Positions 43,833 through 52,317 of a stretch of 64,000 nt of DNA are shown here, piece by piece. The stretch is from Aromatoleum buckelii (lineage in GTDB: Bacteria; Pseudomonadota; Gammaproteobacteria; Burkholderiales; Rhodocyclaceae). Under the pieces are notes generated by a model. The model made no database searches, was not told where the DNA came from, and saw only the letters and a list, made by a program, of their open reading frames with translations. The first letter of the stretch is position 1. Each line of letters starts with the position of its first letter. A program made the position numbers and the translations under genes. The stretch covers positions 620,001 to 684,000 of the forward strand of contig NZ_WTVH02000009.1 of assembly GCF_012910785.2 (NCBI RefSeq), given 5' to 3'.

Positions 43833-45056
43833 ATGCAGACTCAAACCCAGGCCGCGCCCGCGCCGCCGATTCTCTTCGCAGCGCCGCATCGGGCGATGTT
43901 CTTTTCCGGTGGCGTGATGTTGCTCGTGGCCTTCGTGCTGTGGGCGTTCGAGCTCGCGGGCCGCGTCGGCGCGGTGGCGCCGCTGCCGTGGACGCTTCCG
44001 CCGGGCTGGATGCATGCGTTGCTGGTCCTCGCGGGCGTGTTCCCGTTGTTCATGTTCGGGTTTCTCCTTACCGCGATGCCGCGCTGGCAGGGCGCGCAGG
44101 ACGTGCCCGTTACAGTCTGGCTGCCACCGTGGCGTCTGCTCGTCGCCGGGTGGGCCGTTGCAATCATCGGATTGTGGGTTCCCGGCCTGCTTGCGGTCGG
44201 CCTGCTGCTGGTGCTGGCCGGGTGGGGCGGCGTCCTGCGGGTGCTGTGGGGCGTGGCATTCAACGACAATCCCGATTCGCTGCACGCCCGACTTGTGACG
44301 GCTGCGCTCACGGCAGGTGCCTTCGGCGTGCTCGCCTGGTTCGTTTTCGCAATCACCGGTGACGGCGTCTGGGCGCGCGTGGCGATCGGCCTCGGGGTGT
44401 GGTGGTGCCTGCTGCCGGTGTTCTTTACGGTCTGTCACCGCATGATTCCGTTTTTTTCCAGCAACATCGTCAAGGATTACGTGATCGTCCGTCCGCGCTG
44501 GGCGCTCGGCGTGGTGCTGGGGGCGAGTGTCATCCACGGCGCGCTGGCGATGGCGGGATTCGGGGCGATGACGTGGATCGTCGATGCGCCCGCGGCGGCG
44601 ACTGCGCTGTGGCTGTCGGTGCAATGGCGCCTCATCCCGGCTTTGCGCGTGCCGCTCTTGGGGATGCTGCATATCGGTTTCGCGTGGCTCGGGATCGCTT
44701 TCCTGCTGTCGACGCTGCAGGGGGTCGCCGCGCTGTTCGGCCATGCATGGCTCGGCCTCGCGCCGCTGCACGCGCTGGGTGTCGGATTCTTCGGCTCGGT
44801 ACTGCTCGGCATGGTGTCGAGAGTGACTTTGGGACATTCGGGCGGCAAGCTCGTCGCAGACAAGCTGACGTGGTCGCTATTTCTCGGGCTCGAGCTTGTC
44901 GTGGTCGTGCGCGTGGCCGGCGAAATGGTGCCGCCTTCCTGGTCGAGCGGCGTGATGCTCGCCGCGGCGCTGGGCTGGATTGCTGTGTTCGGCTTGTGGG
45001 GAACCCGATATCTGCCCGTCTATCTGCGCCCGCGCAGTGATGGCCGGCCGGGTTGA
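43833..45056 (+). CDS. nnrS: NnrS family membrane protein
   Basis: A heme- and copper-containing membrane protein of the NnrS family, linked to nitric oxide metabolism and protection. It has 407 residues with about 12 helices. Family marks are APHRAMFFSGGVMLL near residue 19, FLLTAMPRWQGAQDVPV near residue 78, FFTVCHRMIPFFSSNIV near residue 197 and GMVSRVTLGHSGGKLV near residue 332. It diverges from the Dnr-like regulator and is followed by a SirB2 gene after six bases. Confidence 0.93.
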   Translation: MQTQTQAAPAPPILFAAPHRAMFFSGGVMLLVAFVLWAFELAGRVGAVAPLPWTLPPGWMHALLVLAGVFPLFMFGFLLTAMPRWQGAQDVPVTVWLPPWRLLVAGWAVAIIGLWVPGLLAVGLLLVLAGWGGVLRVLWGVAFNDNPDSLHARLVTAALTAGAFGVLAWFVFAITGDGVWARVAIGLGVWWCLLPVFFTVCHRMIPFFSSNIVKDYVIVRPRWALGVVLGASVIHGALAMAGFGAMTWIVDAPAAATALWLSVQWRLIPALRVPLLGMLHIGFAWLGIAFLLSTLQGVAALFGHAWLGLAPLHALGVGFFGSVLLGMVSRVTLGHSGGKLVADKLTWSLFLGLELVVVVRVAGEMVPPSWSSGVMLAAALGWIAVFGLWGTRYLPVYLRPRSDGRPG

Positions 45057-45062
45057 CGTGCG

Positions 45063-45458
45063 GTGTACGCTGCGATCAAGCACCTGCACATCCTCTGTGC
45101 GATGTTGAGCGGGTCGGGATTCCTGCTGCAGGGGGTATGGATGATGCGGCGCAGCCCGCTGCTCGATCACCGCGCAACCCGAGTTGTACCGCACGTGATC
45201 GATACCGTGTTTCTCGCCAGCGCGATCACGCTCGCCGCGCTGAGCGCGCAGTACCCGTTCGTCGCCCCGTGGGTCACGGCGAAGGTGATCGGGCTGGTCG
45301 TCTACGTGGTGCTCGGTTACATCGCGCTGCGCGGCGGCCCGACAATGCGCATACGCGTCTTCGCGCTGGTCTGCGCATTGCTCGTCTTTTCATGGATCGT
45401 GTCGGTCGCGTTGACGAAGAATGCGGCCGGCTTTCTTGTTCTTACCGGAGCTTTCTGA
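45063..45458 (+). CDS. SirB2 family membrane protein
   Basis: A 131-residue membrane protein with four hydrophobic helices. The start YAAIKHLHILCAMLSGSGFL and VVPHVIDTVFLASAITLA near residue 41 are SirB2 marks, with His residues that may bind heme. Function unknown. The GTG start at 45063 lies six bases after nnrS, and the stop overlaps the next gene (TGATG). Its constant place beside nnrS suggests a link to nitric oxide handling. Confidence 0.85.
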   Translation: MYAAIKHLHILCAMLSGSGFLLQGVWMMRRSPLLDHRATRVVPHVIDTVFLASAITLAALSAQYPFVAPWVTAKVIGLVVYVVLGYIALRGGPTMRIRVFALVCALLVFSWIVSVALTKNAAGFLVLTGAF

Positions 45459-46009
45459 TGGCTGATTCCCTGATACCCGTTGCTCCCGGCCTGGAAACGC
45501 CGCTCGAAATGCTTGAAGCCTGCCATGGGCGGCTGCAGGCGCAGCTCGCGACGCTGTCACGCCTCGCGGCGTGGCTGCCCGAGCATGGCGCCGACCGGCA
45601 GGCACAACAGGCGGCCGCCAACGTGATGCGCTATTTCGACCTGGCTGCCGTCAATCACCATCTCGATGAGGAAGACGACCTGTTCCCGGTTTTGCGCGCG
45701 CGCGTCGATGGCGGACGCCGGGAAGCACTCCACGAGTTGATCGACTGGATACTGGCGGACCACCAGGAAATGTTCGCGGCCTGGGCCGCAATCCGGGCGA
45801 AGCTCGAGCCGATCTCCCGTGGCGAGCCGGCGGACCTGTCGGCCGCGGAAGTCGAGCAATTCACGGCCCGTTACCGGCGCCACATGGAGCGCGAAGAGGG
45901 CGAACTGCTGCCGTATGCGCGCGAGTTGTTGACAGAACAGGACGTTGCCGCCCTGACCGCGACGATGACCGCGCGACGGCGGCAGGACGCGCCGCCGCGC
46001 AGTTCCTGA
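45458..46009 (+). CDS. Hemerythrin-domain protein
   Basis: A four-helix di-iron hemerythrin-like protein of 183 residues. Likely ligands are His in EACHGRLQ near residue 23, VNHHLDEEDDLFPVL near residue 68, ILADHQEMFAAW near residue 105 and RRHMEREEGELLPYA near residue 141. No cofactor other than iron is implied. It is translationally coupled to the SirB2 gene behind nnrS. Related proteins bind oxygen or nitric oxide or help repair iron-sulphur clusters; context favours nitrosative stress. Confidence 0.88.
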   Translation: MADSLIPVAPGLETPLEMLEACHGRLQAQLATLSRLAAWLPEHGADRQAQQAAANVMRYFDLAAVNHHLDEEDDLFPVLRARVDGGRREALHELIDWILADHQEMFAAWAAIRAKLEPISRGEPADLSAAEVEQFTARYRRHMEREEGELLPYARELLTEQDVAALTATMTARRRQDAPPRSS

Positions 46010-46015
46010 TCCAGG

Positions 46016-46756
46016 TCAGGCGCGCGGCGACGGGTGGTGGATCAGCTTTTTCAGGCCGCCGATATTGAGAATGCGGATGTGCTTCTGCTGGACGGCGATC
46101 AGTCCCTCTTCCTGGAACTTCGAGAACGCCCGTGACACGGTCTCCAGCTTCAGCCCCAGATACGAGCCGATTTCCTCGCGCGTCATACGCAGATGGAATT
46201 CCGCTGCAGAGAAGCCGCGCGCGGTGAAGCGCTGCGACATGTTCAGCAGGAACGCCGCCAGACGTTCTTCCGCGCGCATCGAACCGAGCAGCGTCATGAC
46301 GCCGTGGTCACGTACGATCTCGCGGCTCATCACCTTGTGGAACTGATGCTGCAGACCTTCGACGACGCGCGACAGCTCTTCGAGCTTGCCGTAAGCGATC
46401 ACGCAAACTTCGCTGTCCTCGAGCGCGATCGCATTGCACGAATGCAGTTCCGTGCTGATGCCGTCGAGCCCGAGCATCTCCCCGGTCATCTGGAAACCGG
46501 TGACCTGCTCGCGTCCGTCTTCAAGCAGCACGTCCGTCTTGAACGAACCGGCACGGATCGCGTAGATCGCCTCGAAAGCGTCGCCGGCGCGATAGAGGTG
46601 GTGCTGGCGCTTGATCTTGCGACGCGCTCCGACAAGTTCGTCGAGGCGGTCGATCTCGTTTTCCGACATGCCGAACGGCAGACACAGCTCGACCAGATTG
46701 CACTGGGAACACGCGACTTTCAGACTGGCTACCGTAATTGGCACCGTGGCCTTCAT
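46016..46756 (-). CDS. fnr: FNR-type oxygen-sensing regulator
   Basis: The global anaerobic regulator, 246 residues. Cys16, Cys19 and Cys25 (CSQCNLVELC) and Cys118 (SEVCVIAY) reproduce the E. coli FNR spacing, including the 93-residue gap from the third to the fourth cluster ligand. The recognition helix region MTREEIGSYLGLKLETVSRA near residue 190 carries E--SR, matching the TTGAT half-site. The ATG at 46756 was chosen; a GTG two codons upstream is possible. It shares its upstream region, including an FNR-type box, with hemN, so autoregulation is likely. Confidence 0.95.
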   Translation of the reverse strand: MKATVPITVASLKVACSQCNLVELCLPFGMSENEIDRLDELVGARRKIKRQHHLYRAGDAFEAIYAIRAGSFKTDVLLEDGREQVTGFQMTGEMLGLDGISTELHSCNAIALEDSEVCVIAYGKLEELSRVVEGLQHQFHKVMSREIVRDHGVMTLLGSMRAEERLAAFLLNMSQRFTARGFSAAEFHLRMTREEIGSYLGLKLETVSRAFSKFQEEGLIAVQQKHIRILNIGGLKKLIHHPSPRA

Positions 46757-46813
46757 TTGCACGATAATAATGCCCTCTGTTCAAGTCCGACTTGCGATTG
46801 CCAAGGAAGTCCG

Positions 46814-46827
46814 TTGATCCACGTCAA
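46814..46827. promoter_or_regulatory. FNR-type box between fnr and hemN
   Basis: TTGATCCACGTCAA matches the consensus in 9 of 10 half-site bases. Its centre lies 61 bases before the hemN start codon, so a class II start near 46862 would leave a leader of about 20 bases. It is also about 64 bases upstream of the fnr start codon. Confidence 0.82.
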
Positions 46828-46881
46828 CCCCCACGGCGCTGCTTTTTGCGATCGTACGAAACGCACCCGAGCGATACAACT

Positions 46882-48273
46882 ATGACCAGCCAGAACGATC
46901 TTGTATTCGACCCGCAGCTGATCCGCCGCTTCGATATCAACGGGCCGCGCTATACGTCCTATCCGACCGCCGATCGCTTCGTCGAAGCCTTCGATGACCG
47001 CGCCCTCCGGGACTGGCTTGCCCAGCGTGCGGTGGGCGGGGTAAGCAAACCTCTTTCATTATACTTCCACATCCCATTTTGTAACACGATTTGCTACTAC
47101 TGCGCGTGTAACAAGATCATCACGAAAGATCATGCTCGTTCCGCCAAGTACCTGAAATACCTCGATAAAGAAATCGGCATGCAGGCCGAGGCGCTGGGCG
47201 GCAGCCATCAGGTCACTCAGCTGCACCTCGGAGGAGGAACGCCGACTTTCCTCTCGCACGACGAGTTGCGCCAGCTGATGGATTCGGTCCGTTCGCGCTT
47301 CACTCTGGTGCCGAACGGCGAATACTCGATCGAAGTGGACCCGCGCAAAGTCGACTTCGAAACGGTCAAGCTGCTTGCCGACCTGGGTTTCAACCGCATG
47401 AGCGTCGGCGTGCAGGACTTCAACGAGGACGTCCAGGTCGCGGTCAATCGGGTGCAGAGTTTCGACGAAACCAAGCTGGTCATCGACTCGGCCCGGTCGA
47501 CCGGCTTCAAGTCGATCAGCCTGGATCTGATCTACGGGCTGCCGAAGCAGAACATCATCAGCTTCAACCGCACGCTCGAACAGGTTCTTGCGCTGTCCCC
47601 GGACCGCATTTCGCTATACAGCTATGCGCATCTGCCGGGTCTGTTCAAGCCGCAACGCCGCATCACCGTCGTCGACATGCCCACTTCGGACACGAAGCTG
47701 CAAATCCTGCAGCTGGCGATCCGCCGGCTGACCGACGCGGGCTACGTGTATATCGGCATGGATCACTTCGCGAAGCCGGACGACGAGTTGACCGTCGCGC
47801 AGCGCCAGGGCCGGCTGCATCGGAACTTCCAGGGCTATTCGACGCAGGCCGAATGCGACCTGCTCGCGTTCGGCGTGTCCGCGATCGGCAAGATCGGACC
47901 GGTATATTCGCAAAACTACAAATCGCTCGACGAGTATTACGACGCGCTCGATCGCGACGAACTGCCGGTGCTGCGCGGCATCGAGCTGACAGCCGACGAC
48001 CTGCTGCGCCGCTCGATCATCCAGGCGCTGATGTGTCATTTCGAGCTTTCGATCGATTCGATCGAAATCGCGCACTTGGTCAAGTTCAACGACTATTTCG
48101 CCGAAGAATTGCAGGACTTGCGCGCAATGGAAGAGGCTGGGCTCGTCGAGGTTACCGACAAGTGGATCAGCGTCATGCCGGCAGGCCGTCTTCTGGTGCG
48201 GGGCATCGCAATGGTGTTCGACCGGTATCTGCGGGCCGATCGGGAGCGTGCTCGCTACTCCAAGGTGATCTGA
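46882..48273 (+). CDS. hemN: Oxygen-independent coproporphyrinogen III oxidase
   Basis: Radical SAM enzyme that makes protoporphyrinogen IX without oxygen, feeding heme to the cbb3 oxidase and nitric oxide proteins. It has 463 residues. The cluster motif HIPFCNTICYYCACNKI lies near residues 62-78; TQLHLGGGTPTFLS near residue 111 and GYSTQAECDLLAFGVSAIG near residue 323 are HemN marks. A longer upstream frame was rejected. Bases 47041-47100, which encode the stretch up to the cluster Cys residues, have only 22 G/C of 60, far below the rest of the gene. Confidence 0.96.
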   Translation: MTSQNDLVFDPQLIRRFDINGPRYTSYPTADRFVEAFDDRALRDWLAQRAVGGVSKPLSLYFHIPFCNTICYYCACNKIITKDHARSAKYLKYLDKEIGMQAEALGGSHQVTQLHLGGGTPTFLSHDELRQLMDSVRSRFTLVPNGEYSIEVDPRKVDFETVKLLADLGFNRMSVGVQDFNEDVQVAVNRVQSFDETKLVIDSARSTGFKSISLDLIYGLPKQNIISFNRTLEQVLALSPDRISLYSYAHLPGLFKPQRRITVVDMPTSDTKLQILQLAIRRLTDAGYVYIGMDHFAKPDDELTVAQRQGRLHRNFQGYSTQAECDLLAFGVSAIGKIGPVYSQNYKSLDEYYDALDRDELPVLRGIELTADDLLRRSIIQALMCHFELSIDSIEIAHLVKFNDYFAEELQDLRAMEEAGLVEVTDKWISVMPAGRLLVRGIAMVFDRYLRADRERARYSKVI

Positions 48274-48328
48274 CCGCGCCACGGCCGGAGCCCGGCGACA
48301 GGTGAGTGTTAGAATAGAAGCGTTTTCT

Positions 48329-48348
48329 GCGACGCGGTACCGCGTCGC
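48329..48348. repeat. Perfect 20-bp palindrome between hemN and the TauE/DsbD-like gene
   Basis: GCGACGCGGTACCGCGTCGC is a perfect palindrome followed by TTTCG, 55 bases after the hemN stop. It may end the hemN transcript or be an operator for the next gene. Confidence 0.5.
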
Positions 48349-48372
48349 TTTCGCTTGATTCGACGCTACCTG

Positions 48373-49083
48373 ATGCCTGAAACCGGTTATATCGCAGTTT
48401 TCCTCATCGGCCTGCTTGGCGGAACTCATTGCGTAAGCATGTGCGGGGGGATCGTCGGGGCGATGACCTCGGTGCGCATGCTGGGCGATACGCGTCGGCA
48501 GTGGCCGATCCACCTCGCCTACAATCTCGGGCGCATCGCCACCTACACCCTGCTGGGCGCGGTGCTCGGCGCGCTCGGCACCGTCGGCCTCCTGTTCAAC
48601 GACGTGCTGCCGGTCCAGCTTGGTCTCTATGTGCTGGCGAACCTGATGCTCATCGCGCTCGGCCTGTACCTGACCGGCTTCACGCGCCTATTGACGCCGG
48701 TGGAGCGAGTCGGGCTGCGGCTGTGGCGGGTGGTTCAACCCCTGACGCGGCGCTTCCTGCCGGCACGTTCGGCGGCTCAGGCGCTGCCGCTTGGCCTGTT
48801 GTGGGGGTTCCTGCCGTGCGGCCTTGTGTACAGCGTACTGACCACTGCGCTCGTCACCGGCTCGGCGGGGCGCGGCGCCGGACTGATGCTGGCGTTCGGG
48901 CTCGGGACGCTGCCGAACCTGATGCTCGCAGGAATGCTCTTCAAGCGGTTCCGCGATGTCACGCGCAACGGCAAAGTTCGCTTCGCCGCCGGTCTGCTGG
49001 TGCTCGGGTTCGGAGTATTCGGGCTCTACAACGCGCCGACGCTCGGGGGCAAGCTGTGGAGCGGGGTGGTCTGCGAAGTGTGA
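48373..49083 (+). CDS. Sulfite exporter TauE/SafE or DsbD-like membrane protein
   Basis: A membrane protein of 236 residues with six or so helices. The N-terminal GLLGGTHCVSMCGGIVGAMT (near residue 14) has paired Cys and His, and LGLLWGFLPCGLVYSVLTTA near residue 142 repeats the Cys pattern; both mark the DsbD-2 type subfamily often found beside cbb3 and copper genes. It may handle copper or thiol redox during oxidase assembly; sulfite export is only a family name. The ATG at 48373 was preferred to a TTG at 48355. Confidence 0.82.
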   Translation: MPETGYIAVFLIGLLGGTHCVSMCGGIVGAMTSVRMLGDTRRQWPIHLAYNLGRIATYTLLGAVLGALGTVGLLFNDVLPVQLGLYVLANLMLIALGLYLTGFTRLLTPVERVGLRLWRVVQPLTRRFLPARSAAQALPLGLLWGFLPCGLVYSVLTTALVTGSAGRGAGLMLAFGLGTLPNLMLAGMLFKRFRDVTRNGKVRFAAGLLVLGFGVFGLYNAPTLGGKLWSGVVCEV

Positions 49084-49123
49084 ATGCCGCCGGCGAGCGA
49101 ACTTTTCTCCCTGTGCCACTTTG

Positions 49124-49528
49124 TCAATCAGCCTCCCCGCCGAGGGTGCGCAGGATCGGACACGGTGCCGGTGCTTCCGTGTGCTCGCAGCAGCTGACGA
49201 GCTCCTGCAAGGCGGAATGCACGCTCTGAAGTTGCCGAATGCGCTCTTCGACATCCGCAATCTTCGTCCTTGCCAAAGCCCGGGCACTTTCGCGGTCGGT
49301 TTCCTCGTCGAGGGCGAGCAGGCTGGCGATTTCATCGAGCTTGAAACCCAGTGCCTGGGCGCGGCGGATGAAACGCAGGCGCGCGAGCTCCGGATCGCCA
49401 TAGACGCGAAACGCTCCTTTCTTCGTGCCTGCCGTCGGCAGCAGGCCTCGGCGCTGGTAGTAGCGCACGGTCTCGACGCCGACGCCGGCAGACCGTGCCA
49501 GCGTGCCGATCGTGATTTCGCTGCTCAT
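49124..49528 (-). CDS. MerR-family metal-responsive regulator
   Basis: A 134-residue regulator. The N-terminal winged helix (ITIGTLARSAGVGVETVRYY, residues 5-24) is standard, then RVYGDPELARLRFIRRAQAL. The C-terminal metal loop SCCEHTEAPAPCPIL (residues about 111-125) has Cys-Cys and, nine residues on, Cys-Pro, the MerR-like spacing. By my alignment the position at the start of the dimer helix that is Cys in MerR/ZntR types and Ser in CueR is Arg. It diverges from copA, so copper is the likely signal, though another soft metal is possible. Confidence 0.85.
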   Translation of the reverse strand: MSSEITIGTLARSAGVGVETVRYYQRRGLLPTAGTKKGAFRVYGDPELARLRFIRRAQALGFKLDEIASLLALDEETDRESARALARTKIADVEERIRQLQSVHSALQELVSCCEHTEAPAPCPILRTLGGEAD

Positions 49529-49533
49529 GGGAG

Positions 49534-49565
49534 TTGACTCCGTACTTTGGTACAGGGTCTAGACT
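49534..49565 (+). promoter_or_regulatory. MerR-type operator/promoter for copA
   Basis: TTGACT (49534-49539, -35) and TAGACT (49560-49565, -10) are 20 bases apart, the stretched spacing used by MerR-family activators. An imperfect dyad, ACTCCGTAC against GTACAGGGT, lies in the spacer. The first 12 bases, TTGACTCCGTAC, match the mer operator of Tn501 as I recall it. Confidence 0.75.
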
Positions 49566-49637
49566 GCCACTGACAGCTGCGGTCCGCAACATCGTTTCCG
49601 CGGACCGTTGACCTTCGGTGTTTTGCAGAGGCGACCA

Positions 49638-52049
49638 ATGAACAATCCCGTGATGGATCCGCGCAACGCTGCAATCGAACTGCCGGTCTCCGGCATGACT
49701 TGCGCCGCCTGCGCTGCGCGCATCGAGAAAGTGCTGAACCGCCTGCCCGGCGTCAGTGCGAATGTGAATCTCGCGGCCGAGAAAGCGCGCGTCAACTTCT
49801 CCGGCGTCCAGGCCGGCCCCGCGGAGGTCGTCGCGGCGATCCGCAAAGCGGGTTTCGATGTTCCGGCGGCGACGCTCGAACTGGCGATTTCTGGCATGAC
49901 CTGCGCGGCCTGCGCGGCGCGGCTCGAAAAAGTCCTCAACCGTCTGCCGGGCGTCGAGGCAGCGGTGAATTTCGCCACCGAGCGCGCCACGGTGCGTTAC
50001 CAGCCCGGTCTGGTAGCGGTCGAAGCGCTGAAGGATGCCGTGCAGCGTGCCGGTTTTTCTGCCGCGGAAACCGGGCTTGCGGACCGGGAGCAGGTGCGTT
50101 TGCGGCAGGCGGCGGTGTGGAAAGCCGAGCTGCGGCACTTCTGGATCGCTGTGTTGCTGACGCTGCCACTCGCTGCCCAGATGCCCGCGATGTTCGGTGG
50201 GGGCTGGGCGGCCGACGCGCACCACGAGTTCCTGCCGCGCTGGCTGCAGCTGATGCTCGCGACGCCGGTGCAGTTCTGGATCGGCGCGCGCTTTTACCGC
50301 GGTGCCTGGTCCTCGGTGCGAGGAGGCGGCGCGAACATGGACGTGCTGGTCGTGCTCGGCACGAGCATGGCCTGGAGCTACAGCGCGATCGTCACGCTGT
50401 TCGGTCGCCATGACCTGCACGTGTATTACGAAGCGTCCGCGATGATCATCACGCTGATTCTGCTCGGCAAGCTGCTCGAAGCCCGGGCGAAGGCTCGCAC
50501 CACCGCTGCGCTCGATGCGCTGCTGCGCCTGCAGCCCAGGGTCGCGCATGTCGAACGTGACGGCGATCTCGTCGCGGTTCCCGTCGACAGCCTGAAGCCG
50601 GCGGATCTGTTCGTGGTGCGGCCGGGAGATGCCGTGCCGGTCGATGGCGAAGTCGTTTCCGGAGTGTCGGCGCTCAACGAGGCGATGCTGACCGGCGAGA
50701 GCATGCCGATCGACAAGCGGCCCGGTGACAAGGTGTTCGCCGCGACGCTCAATGGGGAAGGCGTATTGCGCTGCCGGGCGACCGGCGTCGGCGCCCACAC
50801 GCTGCTCGCCGGCATCATCCGCATGGTCGAGCAGGCGCAGGGCTCGAAAGCGCCCGTGCAACGCCTTGCTGATCGCATCGCGGCGGTGTTCGTGCCCGTC
50901 GTGGTGGGGATTGCCGTCGTCACTTTCGTCTCGTGGTGGTGGCTTGGCGGCGACTTCGCGCAGGCGCTGATCAGCGCGGTTGCCGTGCTCGTGATCGCGT
51001 GCCCGTGCGCGCTGGGGCTCGCGACGCCGACCGCGATCATGGTCGGAACGGGACAGGGTGCGCGCGCGGGCATGCTTGTAAAGAACGCCGAAGCGCTCGA
51101 ACTCGCCGAGAAAATCCGCGTGCTGGTCGTCGACAAGACGGGCACGCTGACCGAAGGTACGCCGGCGGTCAGCGACGTCGTGCCGGCCGACGGCTGGGAC
51201 CGCGCCGGCCTGCTCGGCATTGCGGCGGCGCTCGAGCAGGCCAGCGCGCACCCGATCGCTGCGGCAGTCGTGGCCGAGGCGCGCGCGACGGGCGCCTCGA
51301 TTGCCCCGGCCGGGGACAGCGTCGCCGAGCCGGGCAAGGGACTGTCGGGCCGGGTCGATGGACGGGACGTCGTGCTCGGTACTCCCGCTTTCCTCGCAGA
51401 GCGTGGCATCGACATGTCGGGCGTCTCGTGGGAGAGCCTCGCAGCGGCCGGCAAGACGATGGTCGCGGTCGCAGTCGACGGCCGGTGCGCAGGCGTGATC
51501 GCGGTCGCCGATCGCGTGCGGCAGGATTCGGCGAGCGCCGTGGCGCGCTTGAAGGCGCGCGGCTTGCGGGTCGTGATGCTGACCGGCGATCACGCTGCCA
51601 CGGCGGCCGCAATCGCTCGCGAAACCGGCGTCGACGAGTGGCAGGCGGGCGTGATGCCGGCAGACAAGGCAGCCGCGGTGCAGACTTTCGCCCAGGACGG
51701 CGAACGAATCGGGATGGCCGGCGACGGCATCAACGACGCGCCGGCGCTCGCCGCGGCGGATGTGTCGTTCGCGATCGGGGTCGGGGCGGACGTTGCGGTC
51801 GAAGCGGCCGACATCACGCTGGTGAGGAACAGCCTGCACGGTGTCGCCGACGCGATCGACCTGTCGCGCGCGACTTTGTCCAAGATCCGGCAGAATCTTT
51901 TTTTCGCGTTCATCTACAACATACTCGGCATCCCGCTCGCTGCGTTCGGATTGCTCAATCCGGTGATCGCCGGTGCGGCGATGGCGATGAGTTCGGTATC
52001 GGTCGTCACCAATTCACTGTTGCTCAAGCGGTGGCGGCCAGGGCGGTGA
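49638..52049 (+). CDS. copA: Copper-exporting P1B-type ATPase
   Basis: A heavy-metal P-type ATPase of 803 residues that removes Cu(I) from the cytoplasm. Two N-terminal HMA domains repeat GMTCAACAARIEKVLNRLPG and GMTCAACAARLEKVLNRLPG, near residues 18 and 86. The membrane site VIACPCALGLATP lies near residue 452, DKTGTLTEGTPAV near residue 500, the HP locus EQASAHPIAAAV near residue 536, and AGDGINDAPALAAADV near residue 694. The start ATG follows AGAGG. copZ follows, and a MerR regulator diverges from it. It differs from ccoI in domain makeup, so the two have separate jobs: export and oxidase loading. Confidence 0.95.
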   Translation: MNNPVMDPRNAAIELPVSGMTCAACAARIEKVLNRLPGVSANVNLAAEKARVNFSGVQAGPAEVVAAIRKAGFDVPAATLELAISGMTCAACAARLEKVLNRLPGVEAAVNFATERATVRYQPGLVAVEALKDAVQRAGFSAAETGLADREQVRLRQAAVWKAELRHFWIAVLLTLPLAAQMPAMFGGGWAADAHHEFLPRWLQLMLATPVQFWIGARFYRGAWSSVRGGGANMDVLVVLGTSMAWSYSAIVTLFGRHDLHVYYEASAMIITLILLGKLLEARAKARTTAALDALLRLQPRVAHVERDGDLVAVPVDSLKPADLFVVRPGDAVPVDGEVVSGVSALNEAMLTGESMPIDKRPGDKVFAATLNGEGVLRCRATGVGAHTLLAGIIRMVEQAQGSKAPVQRLADRIAAVFVPVVVGIAVVTFVSWWWLGGDFAQALISAVAVLVIACPCALGLATPTAIMVGTGQGARAGMLVKNAEALELAEKIRVLVVDKTGTLTEGTPAVSDVVPADGWDRAGLLGIAAALEQASAHPIAAAVVAEARATGASIAPAGDSVAEPGKGLSGRVDGRDVVLGTPAFLAERGIDMSGVSWESLAAAGKTMVAVAVDGRCAGVIAVADRVRQDSASAVARLKARGLRVVMLTGDHAATAAAIARETGVDEWQAGVMPADKAAAVQTFAQDGERIGMAGDGINDAPALAAADVSFAIGVGADVAVEAADITLVRNSLHGVADAIDLSRATLSKIRQNLFFAFIYNILGIPLAAFGLLNPVIAGAAMAMSSVSVVTNSLLLKRWRPGR

Positions 52050-52074
52050 TTTTCTGTGGACAGGAGAACTCGTG

Positions 52075-52284
52075 ATGGTTGAAACGGTAATCAGGGTCGA
52101 AGGGATGAGCTGTGGCGGGTGCGTGAACAGCGTCACGGCGGCGCTGAAGTCGCTCCCCGGCGTCACGGACGCCAACGTGTCGCTGGATTCGGCGCAGGCG
52201 CGCGTGCAGTACGACCCGGCAACGGTGTCCGAGCAGCAACTGCGCGAGGCGGTCGAGGATGCCGGTTTCGATGCGCCGGTGTAA
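52075..52284 (+). CDS. copZ: Copper chaperone CopZ
   Basis: A single HMA domain of 69 residues with the metal site GMSCGGCVNSV near residue 9 and the fold ending LREAVEDAGFDAPV. It passes Cu(I) to CopA. AGGAG lies eight bases before the ATG at 52075; a GTG directly ahead is also possible. It starts 25 bases after copA and should be cotranscribed. Confidence 0.92.
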   Translation: MVETVIRVEGMSCGGCVNSVTAALKSLPGVTDANVSLDSAQARVQYDPATVSEQQLREAVEDAGFDAPV

Positions 52285-52317
52285 TTGGACTGCTGGCGCG
52301 ACGCACTGCTGACCCAT

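Noticed and set aside
46006-46019. CTGATCCAGGTCAG as a sixth FNR box
   Set aside because: Outer half-site bases are wrong at both ends and it overlaps the hemerythrin stop codon between convergent genes.
49332-51839. An 835-codon minus-strand open frame
   Set aside because: It is antisense to copA, whose metal sites and P-type ATPase motifs are unmistakable.
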